DNA of 64,000 nt from Bryobacteraceae bacterium (GCA_026002855.1 BPGD01000001.1:1515972-1579971), one strand, 5' to 3'. Numbered from the stretch's first letter, positions 35,060-45,314 are shown. Translations and numbers: made by a program. The notes: a model not told the origin generated them from the letters alone.

Positions 35060-36316
35060 TTATTCATATCGCAGACACACCACGGGATCGAGGCGCGCGG
35101 CGCGGTCGGCCGGCCAGTAGCCGAACACGAGTCCGGTCAGCGCCGAAAGCGCCACGCCCATCGCCGTCCAGAAGACGCTCACATAGGCCGGAATGGTCGG
35201 AAACACGGAACGCACCGCAAACGCAATCGCATAGCCGGCGGCCAGCCCCATCAGCCCGCCCAGCATTGTCTGCGTCACCGCCTCCAGCAGGAACTGCGCC
35301 CGGATGTCGGCCGCCCGCGCTCCCACGGCCCGCCGGATGCCGATCTCCCGCGTACGCTCGGTTACCGAAATCAGCATGATATTCATCACGCCCACGCCAC
35401 CGATCAGCAGTCCGATGGAGGAAATCACCGTCGTCAGAATCACAATGGCGCCAGTGAGCTGGTTCCACAAATTCGTCAGAAAATCCGAGCTGAACAACTC
35501 AAAATCGTTTTCCGCACTGTGCGGGACTTTCCGGATCCGCCGCAGCGCCTCGGTCACCTGGTCCATGGCCGCCTCCGGCGCCACGTCGCGGTAGATGGTG
35601 AACGCCAGGAAGACCTCCTTCATGTCCGGGTTGTGCTTGCGAAACGTGTTCAGCGGCACCAGCACGAACTGGTCCACGCCAGGCCCGCCAAGAAACCCCT
35701 CGTCGGGCGCGAATACCCCAATCACTTCATAGGGCGCGCCGTTGACAAGGATCATCTTGCCGACCGGATCCGCCCGCCCGAACAGACTGTTGGCGATGCC
35801 CGCTCCAATCACCGCCACCTGCGCCGAGCGCGCGTCCTCGGCTGCCGTGAACATTCGGCCCTGCTCGACCGTGAACAGCGGAATGATCTCGCAGTAGTCG
35901 GCGTTGGCGCCGCGGACGATGACGTTTTCCACGCGCTGACCGCCGTAGCGCACCTCGTTCGCCGCCCCAAAAAAGAACGCCCGCGTTCCCAGCGCCGTAA
36001 TCTTCTCCACCGCCGGCGCCAGCTCCTTCACCTTTTGCGCGTCCTCGTATTCGAGATATCTCCGGCGGCGGATCCGCTCCGGCAGACGCCCGGGATCCAT
36101 GCCGAAGCCCATGCGCCCGACGAAGTACGTCCTCGATCCCAGCCGCTCGATCCGGTCGGACACGAACCGGTTCAGCCCGTTGATGATGGCCGCCACGCCG
36201 ATCACCGAGGACACGCCGATGACGATCCCCAACAGCGTCAGCGACGAGCGCACCTTGTGCTCCCACAGCGTGTCGAGCGCCACCCGCAGGTTTTCGGCCA
36301 GCTCCGCCCGCCTCAT
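35060..36316 (-). CDS. ABC transporter permease, MacB/FtsX type (second copy)
   Basis: A 418-residue protein. An N-terminal membrane helix (about 19-42), a large extracytoplasmic MacB-PCD domain (about 45-275), and three C-terminal helices (about 290-400) are visible. 'ISVTERTREIGIRRAVGARAADIRAQFLLEAVTQTM' is the conserved cytoplasmic loop of MacB-type permeases and 'YWPADRAARLDPVVCLRYE' the C terminus. Such permeases work with a separate or fused ATPase in export or mechanotransmission. No ATPase gene is nearby. It starts 3 bases after its neighbour's stop. Confidence 0.9.
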   Translation of the reverse strand: MRRAELAENLRVALDTLWEHKVRSSLTLLGIVIGVSSVIGVAAIINGLNRFVSDRIERLGSRTYFVGRMGFGMDPGRLPERIRRRRYLEYEDAQKVKELAPAVEKITALGTRAFFFGAANEVRYGGQRVENVIVRGANADYCEIIPLFTVEQGRMFTAAEDARSAQVAVIGAGIANSLFGRADPVGKMILVNGAPYEVIGVFAPDEGFLGGPGVDQFVLVPLNTFRKHNPDMKEVFLAFTIYRDVAPEAAMDQVTEALRRIRKVPHSAENDFELFSSDFLTNLWNQLTGAIVILTTVISSIGLLIGGVGVMNIMLISVTERTREIGIRRAVGARAADIRAQFLLEAVTQTMLGGLMGLAAGYAIAFAVRSVFPTIPAYVSVFWTAMGVALSALTGLVFGYWPADRAARLDPVVCLRYE

Positions 36317-36319
36317 CGG

Positions 36320-37546
36320 CTACTCCGCCCGCAACGCTTCCACCGGGTCGAGCCGCGCCGCCCGCGTGGCCGGATAAATGCCGAAAAACAGCCCGATCGA
36401 CGACGCGAGCACAACGCCAAGCACCGCCACACGGCCTTGCACCGCGGCGGGGAACGACGTGAACCGGTCCAGCAGCTCCGCACAGAGAAATCCCAGCCCG
36501 ATGCCCAGCAGCCCGCCCAACAGGCACTGAAGCACGCTCTCGGCGAGGAATTGCCGCAGAATGTCGCCCGCCGACGCGCCCACGGCCCGGCGGATGCCGA
36601 TCTCGCTGGTCCGCTGCGTCACGCTCACCAGCATGACATTCATGATCACGATGCCGCCCACCACCGCGCTGATGGAACTGACCAGGATGAAAACGGCAAA
36701 AAACGCACCCGAGATCTGGTTCCACAGCCGGATGTAGGAGTCCTTGGTGCCGATGAAGAAGTCCTCCTCCTGGTTCGGGCCGATGTGCCTCCGGGCGCGC
36801 AGGATCTGCCGGGCCTGATCCATGGCCCGCTCGAAGCGCGCCGGATCGCCAGGCACCTTGACGTTGATGACAAGCGAGGCCCGCCGGCCGCGGATATCGA
36901 GAAACGTATTCAGGGGAATGACCGCAAAATTGTCGGCGTCCTGCCCAAGAATCGCGCCGTTTTTTTCATACAGTCCGATGACGGTGAATTCTCTGCCGGC
37001 CAGTTTAATGACACGCCCCAAGGGATCCTGATCCGGGAAAAAACGGTCTCGCAAAGTGTATCCGATCAGGCACACCGGACGGCTCAGATTGTTTTCGATT
37101 TCGGTGAAATACCGCCCCAGCTCAACCTTCGAGGAATCGATCCGCTCCATCGAGGGCGTCTGGCCGGTCAGCGTGACGTCCGGCACCTCCTGGTCCCGGT
37201 ATTGCGCCCGCGTCGTCATCCGTCCGGTCGCGCCCGTGATCGTGCACTCATAACAGAGGTCGCGCACCGCCAGGTAGTCCTCGTAATAGATCCGCTTGTA
37301 CCGCTGCGCCTTGCGGATCACCTCGAAATCGGTCACGGCGAACGGCATCCGGGACAACTGAAACACGTCGCTGCCGAGGTTGGCGATTTTCGTCTCGACG
37401 TAGACGTTGGCGCCCTGGACGATGGTCACCACCGTGATCAGCGTCGCCACGCCCATCATCAGGCCGAGCACCGTGAGGGCGCTTCTCAGGCGGTGGGCGC
37501 GGATCGCGTCCACCGCCAGCGCCAACGTGTCGACAGGCCGCATCAT
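36320..37546 (-). CDS. ABC transporter permease, MacB/FtsX type (first copy)
   Basis: A 408-residue protein with the same architecture as the following gene: a membrane helix, a large periplasmic domain, and three C-terminal helices with 'VTQRTSEIGIRRAVGASAGDILRQFLAESVLQCL' and 'IYPATRAARLDPVEALRAE'. The two permeases are clearly paralogous, but differ in the periplasmic domain. They probably form a heterodimer. The tyrS stop is 40 bases upstream. Confidence 0.9.
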   Translation of the reverse strand: MMRPVDTLALAVDAIRAHRLRSALTVLGLMMGVATLITVVTIVQGANVYVETKIANLGSDVFQLSRMPFAVTDFEVIRKAQRYKRIYYEDYLAVRDLCYECTITGATGRMTTRAQYRDQEVPDVTLTGQTPSMERIDSSKVELGRYFTEIENNLSRPVCLIGYTLRDRFFPDQDPLGRVIKLAGREFTVIGLYEKNGAILGQDADNFAVIPLNTFLDIRGRRASLVINVKVPGDPARFERAMDQARQILRARRHIGPNQEEDFFIGTKDSYIRLWNQISGAFFAVFILVSSISAVVGGIVIMNVMLVSVTQRTSEIGIRRAVGASAGDILRQFLAESVLQCLLGGLLGIGLGFLCAELLDRFTSFPAAVQGRVAVLGVVLASSIGLFFGIYPATRAARLDPVEALRAE

Positions 37547-37586
37547 GGCTGCGTGTTCAGACGCCCGCAGGGGCGGAGCCGGTGTC

Positions 37587-38807
37587 TCAAAGGTTGGGCA
37601 AGGCGTCCGCCTGGATCCGCACCCGGGCCCACTTCTTTCCGGCGCGGATCACATGCTCGCCCGCCCGCAGCCGCTGCGCCGGCGCGCGGACAACCTCGCC
37701 GTTGACCTCCACCGCGCCCGCCTTCACCAGCCGGTCCGCCTCGGCGCCCGAAGGCGCGAGCCCTGCCTTCAGAAGGCATTGCCGGAGCCGCGGGTCATCG
37801 CATGGGATCAGCGGCAGGTCCGCCGGCGCCTGGCCCTGGCTGACGTCGTGCAGCCACTGCTCGCGCGCCGCGCGGGCCACATGGGCAGGGTAAAAGTCGG
37901 CAACGATTCTCTCGGCCAGGTCGAGTTTCAGGTCGCGCGGGTTGCGCCCGCTGCGCTTCAGCGCGGCAATCTCGGCCGACGGCAGGTCAGTGAGCAGCTC
38001 ATAATAGCGCCACATCAGGTCGTCGGAAATCGACATGAGCTTCTTCACCATCACATCCGGCGGCTCGGTAATGCCCACGTAATTCCCTTTCGACTTCGAC
38101 ATCTTTTCGACGCCGTCCAGCCCTTCCAGCAGCGGCGTGGTGGCGATGATCTGGGGCCGCTGGCCGTATTCGCGCTGGATGTCGCGCCCGACGAGCAGAT
38201 TGAACTTCTGGTCCGAGCCTCCCAGCTCGACGTCCGCCTTGAGCGCCACCGAGTCATAGGCCTGCGCCAGCGGGTACAGAAACTCATGAATCGCAATGGG
38301 CGTGCCCGTCTGGAACCGCTTCGTAAAATCGTCCCGCTCGAGCATCCGCGCCACCGTGTAGCGCGAAGCCAGCCGGATGATGTCCTCAAAGCCGAGCTTC
38401 CCCAGCCATTCGGAATTGAACCGGATCTCCGTCTTGTCCGGATCAAGAATTTTGAAGACCTGCTCCTTGTAAGTCTCCGCGTTGCGGTTGATCTCCTCGC
38501 GCGTCATCGGCGGCCGCAGCGTGTTGCGGCCCGTCGGGTCGCCGATCAGTCCGGTGGCGTCGCCGATGACGAAGATCACCCGGTGGCCCATGTCCTCGAA
38601 GTGCTTCATCTTGCGCAGCAGCACCGTATGGCCCAGATGCAGGTCCGGCGCCGTCGGATCGAAGCCCACTTTCACCCGCAGGGGCCGGCCGTCGTGGATG
38701 GACTCGGCCAGCCGCTCCTTCAGCTCTTCTTCGCGGATGATCTCTTCGAAGCCCTTCCGAAGGTATTCAAATTGCTGCTCAACGGGTAAAAATGCCACGA
38801 AGACCAT
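37587..38807 (-). CDS. tyrS: Tyrosyl-tRNA synthetase
   Basis: A 406-residue class I aminoacyl-tRNA synthetase. The signatures are HLGH in [12 protein letters not shown] (HIGH box), [13 protein letters not shown], and KMSKS in [13 protein letters not shown]. The C-terminal S4-like RNA-binding domain has [25 protein letters not shown]. It charges tRNA-Tyr and is essential. The start is uncertain: ATG 38807 ([11 protein letters not shown]) overlaps a TACAAT -10-like box, so translation may begin at the GTG three codons later (38798). It is the first gene of the co-directional run that continues to the DHPS-like gene. Confidence 0.95.
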   Translation of the reverse strand: MVFVAFLPVEQQFEYLRKGFEEIIREEELKERLAESIHDGRPLRVKVGFDPTAPDLHLGHTVLLRKMKHFEDMGHRVIFVIGDATGLIGDPTGRNTLRPPMTREEINRNAETYKEQVFKILDPDKTEIRFNSEWLGKLGFEDIIRLASRYTVARMLERDDFTKRFQTGTPIAIHEFLYPLAQAYDSVALKADVELGGSDQKFNLLVGRDIQREYGQRPQIIATTPLLEGLDGVEKMSKSKGNYVGITEPPDVMVKKLMSISDDLMWRYYELLTDLPSAEIAALKRSGRNPRDLKLDLAERIVADFYPAHVARAAREQWLHDVSQGQAPADLPLIPCDDPRLRQCLLKAGLAPSGAEADRLVKAGAVEVNGEVVRAPAQRLRAGEHVIRAGKKWARVRIQADALPNL

Positions 38808-39473
38808 TGTATCGGCCGGGAGCGCTGAACCCGTGGCGACGGGGCGGCATGGAGTCCGGGACAAACCCACTTGAAGCCGGTGTGGCGCGATTCGACCGTC
38901 GGAGAGATCGGCCGCGCACTCAACGCGTCGATATTGAGGATGGTCCTCGAAAACGCTTTCCCTGACTGACTCTCCTGTTGCCCGGCAGGAAGCCGTCCGC
39001 CGGATCGCCGCTTCGCTAGGGCCGCTTCTTTCCGGGGCCAGGCAGCGTTGAGGCGGCGTTCAATGTTCGCCATTTCTCGTCACCCGGACGGGGATGTGTG
39101 AGGATCTCCACAGCCGTGACCTCAAAGCTGCCGCCTGGATGCGAGCCTGAGCAAACGAGGCCGCCACCCATCTGGACGTTACCGAAAGAACCGTCTGGAA
39201 TTGGGAGCGCGAACGCGGCCTTCCGGTCCAACCGCCAGCCTGACGTCGAGCACGCAGACTCAGCGGCGGGGGGCCGCGCCCGACTCAGAAAGAATGCCCA
39301 GGGATTTTCGATGATCCATCCGCCTCCCATTCGCGGCAAAATCAAAGGGGACGCGATCGAAACGGTGAAGCGCGACGGCCTTCCGGCGCCCTGTGCGCCG
39401 GCTCGGTCGTCAGCCCGGGACGCCTCCGGGCAGCCCGGCCGAACCTCCGCAGGCCGCGCCGCAGAAAGGAACA
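38808..39473. other. Intergenic stretch with remnant of a helix-turn-helix gene
   Basis: No intact gene. A 30-residue open stretch on the plus strand (39151-39243) reads like an HTH-type DNA-binding segment and is listed separately. A minus-strand open frame of 152 residues spans 39016-39474 but its composition is not clearly protein-like. No RNA gene was recognised. Confidence 0.4.
39151..39243 (+). pseudogene. Fragment of a helix-turn-helix regulator
   Basis: Between stop codons the plus strand encodes EAATHLDVTERTVWNWERE, then RGLPVQPPA and a TGA. The 'hL.VteRTVwnWEReRGLPV' pattern strongly resembles the N-terminal HTH (Xre/MerR-like, excisionase-type) motif of acidobacterial regulators with C-terminal TPR repeats. 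No start codon or remainder of the gene is present, so it is a remnant. Confidence 0.45.
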
Positions 39474-39839
39474 ATGATGGCCTGGACTCGTCATGAATGG
39501 ATCGTCTGGACGCCCCGGATCCTGTCCCTTCTCCTGATCGGCTTCATATCCCTGTTCGCCCTTGATGTCTTTGTCGAGGTCCGTCCGTGGACAGAGACCC
39601 TTGCGGCTCTGCTCGTTCACCTCATCCCCGGCTTTGTGCTGCTTGTGATCCTCGCCCTGGCCTGGCGCCGACCATGGATCGGCGCCGCGGGCCACGCGGC
39701 GCTGGCCATGGCCTACGCCGTGTTTGCCCGGAAGCACCCCGACTGGATCGCCATCATCTCGGGCCCGCTCGTCGTGACGGCGTGTCTATTCTGGATCTCG
39801 TGGCGCCTGCGGCGGAGGGCGAATCAGACCGCTGCCTGA
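39474..39839 (+). CDS. Small four-helix membrane protein (hypothetical)
   Basis: A 121-residue protein with ribosome-binding site AAAGGA before ATG 39474 (or the next ATG). Four hydrophobic segments are visible: about 13-33 (ILSLLLIGFISLFALDVF), 38-57 (TETLAALLVHLIPGFVLLVIL), 62-80 and 88-108. Conserved-looking features are FISLFALDVF and LLVHLIPGFVLLVILALAWRRPWIG, which recall a widespread small-membrane-protein family; its name and function are not certain to me. A hairpin and a repeat-like CGACTGGAGCGAG element follow the stop. Confidence 0.65.
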   Translation: MMAWTRHEWIVWTPRILSLLLIGFISLFALDVFVEVRPWTETLAALLVHLIPGFVLLVILALAWRRPWIGAAGHAALAMAYAVFARKHPDWIAIISGPLVVTACLFWISWRLRRRANQTAA

Positions 39840-39840
39840 G

Positions 39841-39858
39841 GCAGCCCGACGGGCCTGC
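39841..39858. terminator. Hairpin between convergent genes
   Basis: GCAGCCC and GGGCCTGC form a short imperfect stem between the stop codons of two convergent genes. No T-run follows on either strand, so its role as terminator is uncertain. Confidence 0.3.
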
Positions 39859-39898
39859 GGCTGAAGCCCATGCGGGGCCGCGACTGGAGCGAGTCCGC

Positions 39899-42800
39899 CT
39901 ATCCGGCGGCGAGGCGGTCTCCGCGCCGTGAATCGATCGAGTTCCGCAGCTCCGCCACCAGCAGCTCGTCGGGACACGGTTTGATCAGATAGCGGTCCAC
40001 ACCCAGCCGAAGCGCCTTCTGCCGGTGCTTGTCCCCGGCGCGCGAGGTCAGCATCAGGATCGGCACTCGTTCGAACTCCGGCCTCGCCCGCAGGGTCGAG
40101 GCCAGCTCATAGCCGTCCATGCGGGGCATCTCGATGTCCATGATGATAGCGTCGGGCGGCCGCGCGGCGCGCTCAAGCAGCTCGAGCGCCTCCATCCCGT
40201 CACGCGCCTGGAGCGGTCGCCAGCCGGCGGCGCGAAGCAGGTTGGTGAGAGACCGCCGGATGGAGATCGAATCGTCGACAATGAGCACGGTCTCCTCGCG
40301 GGCCGCGCGGCGCGGCGCCGGCGCCAGGGCGAGGGTTCCTTGAGAGGACAGATCAAGCGCCGACGGGTTCAGGATGAGTACGACGCTGCCGTCGCCGAGG
40401 ATGGTGGCCCCGGAGAAACGCGTCATGCGCCCCAGCAGCCCGGTGAGCGGCTTGATGACCACCTCGCGGGCCTCGATGACGCGGTCGGCGATGAGCGCAA
40501 TCTCCCGCTCGCCGTTGTGCAGATGGATCAGCGCAGCGCGCCGCGGGCGGCCGTCCTCGCCCGCCAGTCCCAGCCACTCGGACAACCAAATGGCCGGCGC
40601 CCAGTCAGCGCCCTCGCCGACGCCCGGGCGCCCGTCGCGAATCACGGGCGGCTGATCCAGCACCGACATCGGCCGCGTGAGCGCCTGCATCGGCAGGGCG
40701 AATCTCTCTCCGCCGGCCTGCACAATGACCACACGGTCCACCGCCATGGAAAGCGGCAGGACCACCGTGAACGTCGTGCCGCGCCCGCGCACGGAATGCA
40801 CCGCGAGGCGGCCCCGCAGGGCATCCACCGTGCTCCGCACGATGTCCATGCCGACGCCGCGGCCGGAGATCTCGCTCACCCGGTCCGACGTCGAAAAGCC
40901 CGGCTCGAAGATCAGCCGGGCCAGCGCCTCTTCGCTGGCCGCCTGGGCCTGGGCGGGGCTCAGCCACTCGAGTTCGACCGCGCGGCGGGCAATCTTGCGG
41001 TAGTCCAGCCCGGCCCCGTCATCGCTGAGCTGGAGCGTGACGTGCGCGCCCTGCCGGCTCGCCATCAACCGCACGACGCCCGTCTCCGGCTTGCCCGCGG
41101 CGAGCCGGGCGGCGGGCGCCTCGATTCCGTGGTCGATCGCATTGCGCAACAGGTGCTCCAGCGCCGGAGCCAGCTGTTCGACCACCGTCTTGTCGAACTC
41201 CGTGTCGAGCCCGGCCGTCTCCAGCCGCACCAGCTTGCCGGTCTTGGACGCGGTCACGCGCACGGTGCGGTCCAGCCGACTCGAGAGGCTGGCCAGCGGC
41301 ACCATGCGGAGCCGCATCAATTGGTCCTGGGCCTCGCCGCTCAGACCTCGCTGGCGTGCCGCCCACATGTCGAACTGGGCGCGCATCGACTGAAACTGTG
41401 CGCTCAGCGCCGACAGGTCCGTGGTCGCTTCCGCTAAATCGCGGGCGATGAGGTTCAGCCGCGTGTAGCGGTCGAACTCAAGCACGTCGAATTCCGAAGC
41501 GGACGAGGTGGCCTCATGGCGGACCAAGGCCCCGTCCGCTCCGGTTGCACCGCTCTCCTGGGTCTCGACAAGCTGGTTGGAAATCCTGCGGATGCGCGCC
41601 AGGTTGAGCGAAAGTTCGTCGAGCTCGCGCCGGAAGGCTTCGATCTGCTGTTCGAAGCCCGAGGCGTTCATGAAGATCTCGCTCAGGGTGCGCGCGATGG
41701 CCGTCAGCCGTTCCACCGGCACGCGCACGCTCGTCTGGTACTCCTGCGCCGCGGGCGTCTCGCCCGCACGCACCGCCGTGGCCGCAGCGGCTGCCGATGG
41801 CCGCTTGGGCTGCGCCTGCCTCGCCTCCGCCGCCCAGGCGATTTCATCCAGCACATGCCGCGCCCGGTCGAGCAACGGCTCGTTGGCGCCCTGCGCCGCC
41901 ACCAGGTCCGACAGCAGGTCGAAGCCGGACGACATCGCACCGAGGCAGGCCTCGGTGAACGGCGTCGAACCGTTCAGAATGCCGTCCATCAGGCCTTGCA
42001 GCTTGCGGGCAACCGTGCTGGCCGCCGTCAGCCCCACCATGCCCGCCGAGCCCTTGATCGTGTGCACCGCCCGGCGGAAGGCGAGAAGCTGGGGGCCGGG
42101 ATCGGCCGGCCGCGCCGCCAGTTCGCGCAACGCGCCTTCCGCGGTCGCCAGGTTGCTTTCGGCCTCTGCCAGGAACGTCTCCAGCAGGAACGGGTCCGTC
42201 TCCTCCCGGGCCGGAAGCTCCCCGCCATCGTCGGCCTCGGCCGCGCTCTGCGGGTGGGGCTGCTCCTCGGCGCACAGGGCCAGCAGCCCGCCAACCTGCT
42301 CTATCAGCTCGGCCACGCGCGGCTTTAGCGCGCGGTTGTCGCCGCGGGCGGCGGCGAGATCCGCCAGCAGGTCATGGCCGGCCTGGAGAAGTTCCAGCAC
42401 TTCGCTCGCGGCCGGCAGCCGGCCGGCAATCAGCAGGTCGAGCAGGTCCTCCATTCGGTGCGCCACCAAAGAGGCCGTTTCAAGTCCGGCCATGCCGGCG
42501 GCGCCTTTCAGCGTGTGTGCGTGATGGCGCAGCTCGCCCAGCATCTGCGCGGCCACGGCAGGCTTCTCGCGCATCGCCCCAAGCGAGCGGTCCATCCGCT
42601 CAAGCAGGTGCTCGGCCTCGGAGAGGAACGTATCGATCAGCTCTTCCGCCACCGGATCCTGGTCGGCAATCTCGACCGGCTCGCCCGTGGCCGGAAGCGC
42701 GACCGGCGACGCGTGGGCGGACTGCGAGGCGGCTGAACCGCCCTCCACCGGTCCGGATCCGCCGAGACCGCGGCGCAGATTTTCGAGCGCCGTTTCCAGC

Positions 42801-43072
42801 CGCGCCTGGGCCGCTTCATCCAAATGGTGTCGTCCGAACATCGAGGGCGCAGCCAGCTCCTCCATCTCCCGCGCCGGTCCGGCCAGGGCGTCCAGGCCGA
42901 TCAGTTCGCAGGCGCTGCGCACCGAATGTGCCAGCCGGTGGATCTCGGCCACCGCCTCGGGCGGCTGAGGGCTCTGCCGGAGCCGCGCGGCTTCCTGCTC
43001 AAGCGCCGGGAGGTAACTGCGCACCTCTTCCAGAAAGCTGTGAAGAACCGCAGGATCCAGCGAGTGGCTCAT
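39899..43072 (-). CDS. ChpA/PilL-like hybrid CheA kinase with three HPt domains and a receiver
   Basis: A 1057-residue cytoplasmic protein. Three histidine phosphotransfer domains are at about 1-110, 150-265 and 300-410; the last two have the canonical HTLKGAAGMAGL and HTIKGSAGMVGL sites, and the first a weaker HSVRSACELIG. A dimerisation and catalytic core follows: N-box EHLLRNAIDHGIE, G1 SDDGAGLD, and ISGRGVGMDIVRSTVDALRGRL. A CheW-like domain occupies about 775-905 and a receiver with VDDSISIRR, MDIEMPRMDGYE and KPCPDE about 925-1045. The layout is that of ChpA, the kinase that controls twitching motility. It is the last of five co-directional genes; its partners are the MCP, CheW and two response regulators upstream. 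Confidence 0.93.
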   Translation of the reverse strand: MSHSLDPAVLHSFLEEVRSYLPALEQEAARLRQSPQPPEAVAEIHRLAHSVRSACELIGLDALAGPAREMEELAAPSMFGRHHLDEAAQARLETALENLRRGLGGSGPVEGGSAASQSAHASPVALPATGEPVEIADQDPVAEELIDTFLSEAEHLLERMDRSLGAMREKPAVAAQMLGELRHHAHTLKGAAGMAGLETASLVAHRMEDLLDLLIAGRLPAASEVLELLQAGHDLLADLAAARGDNRALKPRVAELIEQVGGLLALCAEEQPHPQSAAEADDGGELPAREETDPFLLETFLAEAESNLATAEGALRELAARPADPGPQLLAFRRAVHTIKGSAGMVGLTAASTVARKLQGLMDGILNGSTPFTEACLGAMSSGFDLLSDLVAAQGANEPLLDRARHVLDEIAWAAEARQAQPKRPSAAAAATAVRAGETPAAQEYQTSVRVPVERLTAIARTLSEIFMNASGFEQQIEAFRRELDELSLNLARIRRISNQLVETQESGATGADGALVRHEATSSASEFDVLEFDRYTRLNLIARDLAEATTDLSALSAQFQSMRAQFDMWAARQRGLSGEAQDQLMRLRMVPLASLSSRLDRTVRVTASKTGKLVRLETAGLDTEFDKTVVEQLAPALEHLLRNAIDHGIEAPAARLAAGKPETGVVRLMASRQGAHVTLQLSDDGAGLDYRKIARRAVELEWLSPAQAQAASEEALARLIFEPGFSTSDRVSEISGRGVGMDIVRSTVDALRGRLAVHSVRGRGTTFTVVLPLSMAVDRVVIVQAGGERFALPMQALTRPMSVLDQPPVIRDGRPGVGEGADWAPAIWLSEWLGLAGEDGRPRRAALIHLHNGEREIALIADRVIEAREVVIKPLTGLLGRMTRFSGATILGDGSVVLILNPSALDLSSQGTLALAPAPRRAAREETVLIVDDSISIRRSLTNLLRAAGWRPLQARDGMEALELLERAARPPDAIIMDIEMPRMDGYELASTLRARPEFERVPILMLTSRAGDKHRQKALRLGVDRYLIKPCPDELLVAELRNSIDSRRGDRLAAG

Positions 43073-43094
43073 GGCAATCCCTCCCGGGGCGGCA

Positions 43095-45314
43095 TCACGC
43101 GGCCTCCACCTGCTCCGGCGTCTGCGGGTCCGGACTGGTCTCGCGCGGCGGCACCCGGAAGCGCGACAGCGACTCGTTCAGCCGCGTGACCATCGAGGCC
43201 AGCCGCCGGATGTCTTCCGCCGCCTGGAGCGCACCGGCCGCGGTGGTCTGCGTGGCCCGGCTCACGTCGGCCACCGCCGTCGCCACCTGCTCCGAGCTGT
43301 CGGCCTGACGGCGGGCGACCTCGGAAATCCCGCGCACCAGGTCAGAGATGTGCTGTGACACGGTCTCAATCAGGCTGAGCCGTTCGCCCGCCTCGCTGGC
43401 CACCGCCGACCCCTCCACCACCTCCCGGGTCGTCGCCTCCATCGCCGAGATCGCCTCGTTGGTCTCTTTCTGCACGGACTGGATCAGCACGGTGATGCGC
43501 TGCGCCGCCTCGGCAGCGCGCTCGGCCAGCCGCTCCACTTCCTCGGCTACGATGGCAAAGCCCTTGCCGGACTCGCCCGCCGCGGCCGCCTGAATGGACG
43601 CGTTCAACGCCAGAATCGACGTGCGGTCGCTGATCTCCGAAATGAGCTGCACGATCTCGCCGATCTCCTGCGAGCTCTCGCCCAGCCGCTTCATCCGGCG
43701 CGCCGTCTCCTGCACGTGGCGGCGGATGTTCTCCATGCCGGCCACCGTGCGGCGCACCGAATCGCCGCCGGCCAGCGCCGCCGCCAGCGCGTCCTCGGCC
43801 ACCTTGGCCGCCGCATTGGCCTGCTCGGCCACCTTGCGGATGGACTGCGCCATCGCCTGCAACGCATTCGAGGCCATCAACACGCGCTGCGACTGCTGCT
43901 GGCTGCTTTCGGCCAGCGACTCGGTCGCCTCTCGCACATGCAGCGCGCTGCGGTTGACGCTCGCCGTCGTGTCCTGCACCGCGCCGATGATCGTGCGCAG
44001 CTCGGAAAGCATGTAGTTGAACGCGTCGGCGATGGCACCCGTCATCTCCGCCGTCACTTCGGCTTCCTTGGTCAGGTCGCCGGCGGCCACGCCGCTGACG
44101 TCATCCAGCAGCTTCAGAATGCTCTGCTGGATGCGGTCGCGTTCCTCCTTCGACTGGATCAGCGACAGCGTGTTGGCCAGCATCACGTTAGTCGTCTGCG
44201 CCATCATGCCCAGTTCGTCACGGCTGTAAACCTCGGCGCGCGCGTCGTAGTTGCCGACGCTGATCTGTTCGAACGTCTCGCGCATCGAGCGAATCTGGCG
44301 CGTGATGCCACGCTGGATCAGGAAGGCCAGCGCGGCCGATGCGGCCAACAGCAGCAGCGCCGTCTGGAGCTGGGAGTTCTTCTGCGCCGCCAGCCGCTGA
44401 AGGCGCCGCTCGAACAGGCCGCGCACGCTCGAAGCCGTCTCGTCGTGCAACGCAAACAGCTTCTGCACCGCCGAGGTCCCGTTCTCGATATAGGCCACCG
44501 GCTGCACCGAAATCGACTTCGACTCAAGCAGCTCTTTCTGCGTCAGATTCCTCAGAAACCCGGCTGCATTCATCGCCGTGGCCAGCGTCTCATCCAGCTT
44601 CTCGCGAACCTCGTCGTTATAGCCGAACGCCGAGCGGTAGTTGCGTTGCAGCAACTCGATCGAGGAACTCACCTGGCGCACCAGATACCGGATCTGGGCC
44701 TCTTCGGCGGCCGTCATCGACTGCCGGGCGGCCACGCCCGACCCATAGCTGGCCAACTGGCCCAGATACTCCACCGTCCACGGAATCTGCTGGAGCAGGG
44801 AATCGACCAGATAATACGTGTCCAGTTCCGGGTCCGTTGTCAGCCCGGTCTTGTCCCCCACCAGCCGGATGTGCTGGATGATCTGGCCAATCAGTTGCGT
44901 GTGCCGCTGGAAACTGTCGTCGCTCTTCAGCCGGGCGTAATTTTCACGGAGGTCATTCCAGGAAGCGCGCACCGCCTCCCAGCTCTGCGTCGTGCCCAGC
45001 CGCCGGCCCATCCGTGCGTCTACCTTGTTTACGGCCTCGATCGCTTCGGCGATCTGCGCCTCGGTGCGCTCGATGATCGGCTGCACCGTCGTATCACCGT
45101 TCAGCAGCGCCGTGGCCGCCGCGCGGTGGTAGGGGACGCGCTCCAGCAGTTGGCGCAGAGACGATACATATTCGAGGCCCTCGCGCTCGGATGCCGTGCG
45201 GGCGATCTGCTCATTCTGGGTTTGCAGGAACAGATACAGCAGGGTTCCTACCGGGATCGCGGCCAGCAGTCCGGCCAGCAGCAGCTTCTGCCAAATCTTC
45301 AGGCTCCCCAACAT
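43095..45314 (-). CDS. Methyl-accepting chemotaxis protein, PilJ-like
   Basis: A 739-residue transmembrane receptor. One membrane helix is near the N terminus ([21 protein letters not shown]), a large periplasmic region covers about 30-310, a second helix ([14 protein letters not shown]) is at about 315-335, and then HAMP-like helices ([25 protein letters not shown]). The cytoplasmic hairpin tip is [50 protein letters not shown], where standard MCPs have EQTNLLALNAAIEAARAGE. The start is set at ATG 45314; a TTG 33 bases upstream is less likely. It sits between CheW and CheA genes. Confidence 0.92.
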   Translation of the reverse strand: MLGSLKIWQKLLLAGLLAAIPVGTLLYLFLQTQNEQIARTASEREGLEYVSSLRQLLERVPYHRAAATALLNGDTTVQPIIERTEAQIAEAIEAVNKVDARMGRRLGTTQSWEAVRASWNDLRENYARLKSDDSFQRHTQLIGQIIQHIRLVGDKTGLTTDPELDTYYLVDSLLQQIPWTVEYLGQLASYGSGVAARQSMTAAEEAQIRYLVRQVSSSIELLQRNYRSAFGYNDEVREKLDETLATAMNAAGFLRNLTQKELLESKSISVQPVAYIENGTSAVQKLFALHDETASSVRGLFERRLQRLAAQKNSQLQTALLLLAASAALAFLIQRGITRQIRSMRETFEQISVGNYDARAEVYSRDELGMMAQTTNVMLANTLSLIQSKEERDRIQQSILKLLDDVSGVAAGDLTKEAEVTAEMTGAIADAFNYMLSELRTIIGAVQDTTASVNRSALHVREATESLAESSQQQSQRVLMASNALQAMAQSIRKVAEQANAAAKVAEDALAAALAGGDSVRRTVAGMENIRRHVQETARRMKRLGESSQEIGEIVQLISEISDRTSILALNASIQAAAAGESGKGFAIVAEEVERLAERAAEAAQRITVLIQSVQKETNEAISAMEATTREVVEGSAVASEAGERLSLIETVSQHISDLVRGISEVARRQADSSEQVATAVADVSRATQTTAAGALQAAEDIRRLASMVTRLNESLSRFRVPPRETSPDPQTPEQVEAA

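Noticed and set aside
34991-37705. A 904-residue open frame on the plus strand
   Set aside because: It is antisense to the two MacB-type permeases and to tyrS, and it is His/Arg-rich with no recognisable motifs.
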